A DNA stretch of 64,000 nt from Rallus limicola (taxonomy: Eukaryota; Chordata; Aves; Gruiformes; Rallidae). The position numbers and the translations under genes are program-made. The stretch lies in contig JAKCOZ010000103.1 in assembly GCA_022605955.1 (NCBI GenBank), forward strand, positions 932,501 through 996,500. The letters are read 5' to 3'. The notes beneath the pieces were generated by a model that worked only from the letters and a program-made list of their open reading frames with translations, did no database searches and was not told the DNA's origin. This document shows, one piece after another, positions 60,401-64,000 of the stretch (positions are counted from its first letter, which is position 1; every line of letters begins with the position of its first letter).

Positions 60401-63400
60401 GTTCCCACCCGTTGCTCACTCCCATCTCATCCCCTTCTCCCCCCAACAGCTAAGAAGAAGAACAAGAAGGGCAAGACCCTGACTCTGACGGACTTTCTGG
60501 CAGAGGATGGTGGCGGCGGCGGTGGCCCTACCTACATCCCCAAACCCGTCAGCTGGGCCGACGAGACAGACGACCTGGAAGGAGACGGTACAGTCGCTGC
60601 CCGGCTGCACAGTGACAGGCACAGAAAGCCCCTTGGCCTAAAAGGAGGAAGCTTTCTGGTCCTGGCTTCCTCCTGGGCTCTGAGGGACCAGGAGGCACTT
60701 GGCAGACAGATCCTTCCCGTGCTGGGGGGGGGAGGATGGGGACAGAAAGGGGTGGGAAGTGTAATGTCACCAGGCTGCTGCCAGCTCCGGCTTTGGTTGT
60801 ACCCGTGAACAGCCGTTGACCCGGAACGACACACCCAAACATTGAGACATTTGCTGGTTGTTTCTTTTTTTGCTGGGAAGTAATTAGGCTGGGAGAACAA
60901 GCTCCAGAGAGTTCTTAACACCTGGGACTGGGAGGGAGGTTGGCATCCATGGGGGGAGCAGGAATGGGATGCAGACCTTTTTGTCGGTGTGACCCCGAGG
61001 CAGAGCAGAGGGTGGGCGCTGGAACCCGGGAGCCCTGGTGCTTTTCCATGAGACAGGCAGCCATCCAAACAGGGATTAATCCCAGGGAGGTTTAATGGGT
61101 GAATTTCAGGGCGTCAACGTGCAGCTCCTCAGCCGTAACGCGGCGCCCTGTGGCTTGGGTGATGGTGCTGGCAATAACCTGTCTCAGTTGGGTGGGGGTT
61201 TTTTTGGGTAACTTGCCCTATTTTTCTCTTCAGTTTCTACCACTTGGCACAGTAATGATGATGATGTGTACCGGGCGCCTCCGATCGACCGCTCCATCCT
61301 GCCCACCGCCCCACGGGCTGCTCGGGAACCCAACATAGACAGAAGCCGCCTCCCCAAATCCCCCCCCTACACGGCCTTTCTGGGGAACCTGCCCTATGAC
61401 GTGACAGAAGAATCCATCAAGGACTTCTTCAGAGGACTCAACGTGAGTAGCAGCTTGGAGCTGGGGTTTCGGGTGCTGCGGTGCCTGTCTGCTCTCCGCT
61501 GGCTCCCTGGGTTGGTTCCTGCTTTGCCGTGGATCAGCCAAGGCAATTCCCAGCTCCTGGAGTTGTACGGCTGTGACTGGAGCTGGCTGTGAGTGATGGT
61601 TTCCAGGCAGCCAGGGCTGTTGGGTTGCTCTATTTCCATTGAGTCGCTGGCAAACGGCTGTTCCCGCTGTTCCAGCTGGGATGGTGACGGAGTGAGAACC
61701 CTCTTAGAGCAGGTGGCTGGTGTTTCTCCTCTTGAGCCAGGTGAAGAGAGGAACTTGGGCTGGACCTCGGGGGGATTTAGGGGATGCCAAGGGGTGGCTC
61801 TTGCTGGGTTGGAGCCTTGTTCATGGTGCTGTCCTGGCCCTTAGATCCATCCCTGCTGCAGCCACTGGTGATGTGCAGTTGCAATTCTTGACAGGGCCAA
61901 ATTGTTCCCTCTGGACAGGAGTCAGTGACACTTTTGGTGGGAACATGATGGGTGTTTGAAGGGAGAGGGGGGTTGAACCCCTTCTTGTCTGTGAGAGGAT
62001 CGATTCTGTGCCCACATAGCAACGAGCTGCCTGGCCTCACGTGTCCCTTGCCCATCTCATTAATGCTGGGAAGCAGGAATCTTAACAAGAGCTTTTCTCT
62101 CTCCTTTCCCCCCACAGATAAGTGCTGTACGTTTGCCACGGGAGCCTACCAATCCAGAGAGGTTGAAAGGTTTTGGTTACGCTGAGTTTGAAGACATAGA
62201 CTCCTTGTTCCAGGCTCTGAGCCTCAATGAAGAGGTGAGTTCAGGCCCTGACAGAGCAGGAGCCCTCCCAAATGCGCCCCCCATGCATCAGATCAGGCAC
62301 GTTCTCCTGTGGCACTGGGAGTAGGAGGTGCATTCAGAAGCATCTTGTAAAGTGACATCTGTCCCTGCCCAGGAATGGTTTAAATGGGGAAGAAAGTGCT
62401 TTTTAAGGCCATCAGCCCTGTTCTGTGCTGGGGCTGTTTGACTTCAGGCTGTGGGAGATGACTTCTCGCTGCTGTTTCAGTCTCTAGGGAACAGAAGAAT
62501 ACGAGTGGATGTTGCTGATCAAGCTCAGGATAAAGGTGAGCTCACACCCCCCCTCGCACCCACTGTCTCAGTAACCACGTCTTGCGCTGGGTTGGTGATC
62601 ACCCTGGCTGAGGACTGACAAATCGCTGCTGTTATGACCTGAATCATCAGGTCTGAGCCTTGCTCTGGGCCAGGCCACAGGTGTGGATCCTTCCTGCCTG
62701 GCTGGAGGGCCCAGCTGGGATGTTTTCCCTGCCAGTACCTACCCAACGTGTGAACGTGTCCGTTCCTCCCGTGCCCTTGTCCTTGTCCCACTGATTGGCT
62801 CAGCCAAGGGCTTTCCAATGCACAGGCAGCTCCTGCTGACGCACAGGAGTGAACTCGGACGGGCTGGGTTGTGCTGTCGCTCTGCTGGTTGCCAACTGCC
62901 ACTCTCCACCCTGCCAAGCTGAGGTTCCCTCCTTTTCCCTGGCAGATCGGGATGATCGCTGCTTCGGCAGAGATCGGGATCGCTTCCGTGACTCGGAGAG
63001 GTTCGAGAGCGACTGGAGGGCCCGTCCTGCCACCACCGATAGCTTTGATGATTACCCACCCCGCAGGGGCGACGACAGCTTCGGAGACAGTGAGTAGGCA
63101 GAGAAACACCGTGTTCCTGACAGAGGCTGTGGCTCCCCGACACGCACAACTGCTGCAGGACTTGGTGGTTGCCTCCTGAGTCCTACAAGACCAGATACGC
63201 CTCTGTCCAGATAGATAGTTCTTCCTCCTTCCCATTGTTTCCCCCCAAAAAATCAGCATTAGGGTGACACCCAGGTGGGCTTTATTCTGCCCTGTATTAT
63301 GGGATGCTGACAGAGTGGCCACCCAGAGCTTATTTCCCTGGGTAGTGGCTCCGTCTGGAGAACAGGAGTGGGGTTTTCCTGCTTCGCTAAGGGATTTGTG

Positions 63401-63916
63401 ACTCTCCTGCAGTAACGAGCGCAGGAAAAGCCTTGCCCCCCGTGTCTGTTACTTGAGCACTGGGGCTGTGATGTCCCTTCATGTTGGATTGACACCCCTC
63501 CCCTGTTCTGCTGCCGCTAGGGTATCGGGATCGCTATGACGATCGGTATCGTGATGGTCCACGGAGGGATATGGACCGTGGCTTCGGGGGCAGGGATCGC
63601 TACGATGACCGCAGCAGAGACTATGACCGAGGTAAGATCATCCCCAAGGATCGCGGGGTGACGCTGGGCTCGCCTCCTGCTCTGCACGCTGGGAGGGAAC
63701 TGGACTCAGTGGGAGGGGTTTTCTTTCCTTCTGCAGGCTATGACTCCAGGATAGGCAGTGGCAGGAGGGCCTTTGGCAGCGGCTATCGCCGGGATGATGA
63801 CTACCGAGGGGGCAGTGACCGCTATGAAGACCGCTACGAGCGGCGGGACGACCGGATGGACAGGTGGAGCTCGCGGGATGATTACGGCCGGGATGATTTC
63901 CGCCGAGAGGACAGAG
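56603..63916 (+). CDS. EIF4B: Eukaryotic translation initiation factor 4B, 5' part (exons 1-8; continues past the window)
   Basis: Cytoplasmic RNA-binding cofactor that stimulates the eIF4A helicase during mRNA recruitment. Exons: 56603-56615, 60450-60587, 61234-61442, 62118-62234, 62481-62535, 62946-63089, 63521-63631, 63737-63916; the next donor GTAAGG is at 63917. The 322 codons seen correspond to roughly the first half of the human protein (611 aa). N-terminus MAASAKKKNKKGK, then WADETDDLEGD. A single RRM carries RNP2 FLGNLP (residues 99-104) and RNP1 KGFGYAEF (137-144). The DRYG-rich self-association region starts near residue 178, with many RD, DRY and RYDDR repeats. Intron 1 is by far the longest (3.8 kb). 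Phases all agree and no damage is seen. The C-terminal ribosomal-RNA-binding and Ser-rich part lies outside the window. Confidence 0.97.
59340..59580. other. AT-rich island with 15-bp perfect inverted repeat in EIF4B intron 1
   Basis: TTATCTTCGTTAAGG at 59393-59407 is exactly inverted at 59505-59519, with a 97-base spacer. The island has TAATTAAG at the left edge, TTTAATTATC in the spacer and several GATA-type cores, inside an otherwise GC-rich intron. This is the kind of composition seen in conserved non-coding enhancers, but no conservation data are available here. Confidence 0.6.
60048..60101. repeat. Perfect 27-bp direct repeat in EIF4B intron 1
   Basis: Two exact head-to-tail copies, 60048-60074 and 60075-60101, each beginning GGCTGTGGGGTCACCGTGCC. 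Confidence 0.95.
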
Positions 63917-64000
63917 GTAAGGGCTGAGGGGCTGCAGGGGTGGGATCTGACCCCTCCCCCAGGGGCCCTGCAGGGTGGGATTGGTGCTCATTTACGGGGT

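Overview
The window is vertebrate, almost certainly avian, nuclear DNA from a gene-dense, GC-rich segment of microchromosome type. The evidence is spliced genes with short introns, a CR1 retrotransposon fragment, many G/C-rich minisatellites, and the gene order type II keratins - KRT8 - KRT18 - EIF4B, which matches the conserved vertebrate type II keratin locus. The species is not identifiable from the sequence alone.

Layout. From 1 to 25 kb lies a tandem array of closely related type II (basic) epidermal-type keratin genes on the minus strand: a relic exon at 1.25 kb and three intact nine-exon genes, called A (4.0-7.5 kb), B (12.2-16.3 kb) and C (20.6-24.7 kb). After a gene-poor gap, a more distant KRT4-like type II gene (D) lies at 29.9-34.2 kb, also minus. 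About 8 kb without a recognisable gene follows (34.4-42.7 kb). KRT8 (43.0-47.4 kb, minus) and KRT18 (52.4-55.6 kb, plus) then stand head to head about 4.7 kb apart. EIF4B (plus) starts at 56.6 kb and runs off the right edge after its eighth exon.

I reconstructed all exons by hand. Every type II gene has the same nine-exon plan, GT-AG introns and an open reading frame from ATG to stop: A 566 aa, B 649, C 638, D 594, KRT8 491. KRT18 has seven exons and 441 aa. Each keratin has a TATA-like box and an AATAAA signal in the expected places.

Functionally, keratins are obligate heteropolymers. KRT8 (type II) and KRT18 (type I) are the partner pair of simple epithelia. Genes A-D encode type II chains whose type I partners must lie at another locus, because KRT18 is the only type I gene here. 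EIF4B is a housekeeping translation factor that borders the keratin locus.

The most informative signal is the patchwork similarity among A, B and C: exons and even introns of B match A in some stretches and C in others, and the last exon plus 3' UTR of B and C are nearly identical. That points to recent tandem duplication followed by repeated gene conversion. I found no convincing unknown biological system. The items most worth a second look are the conversion mosaic, the duplicated intergenic block, the lost caspase-3 site in KRT18, and a palindromic AT-rich island in EIF4B intron 1.
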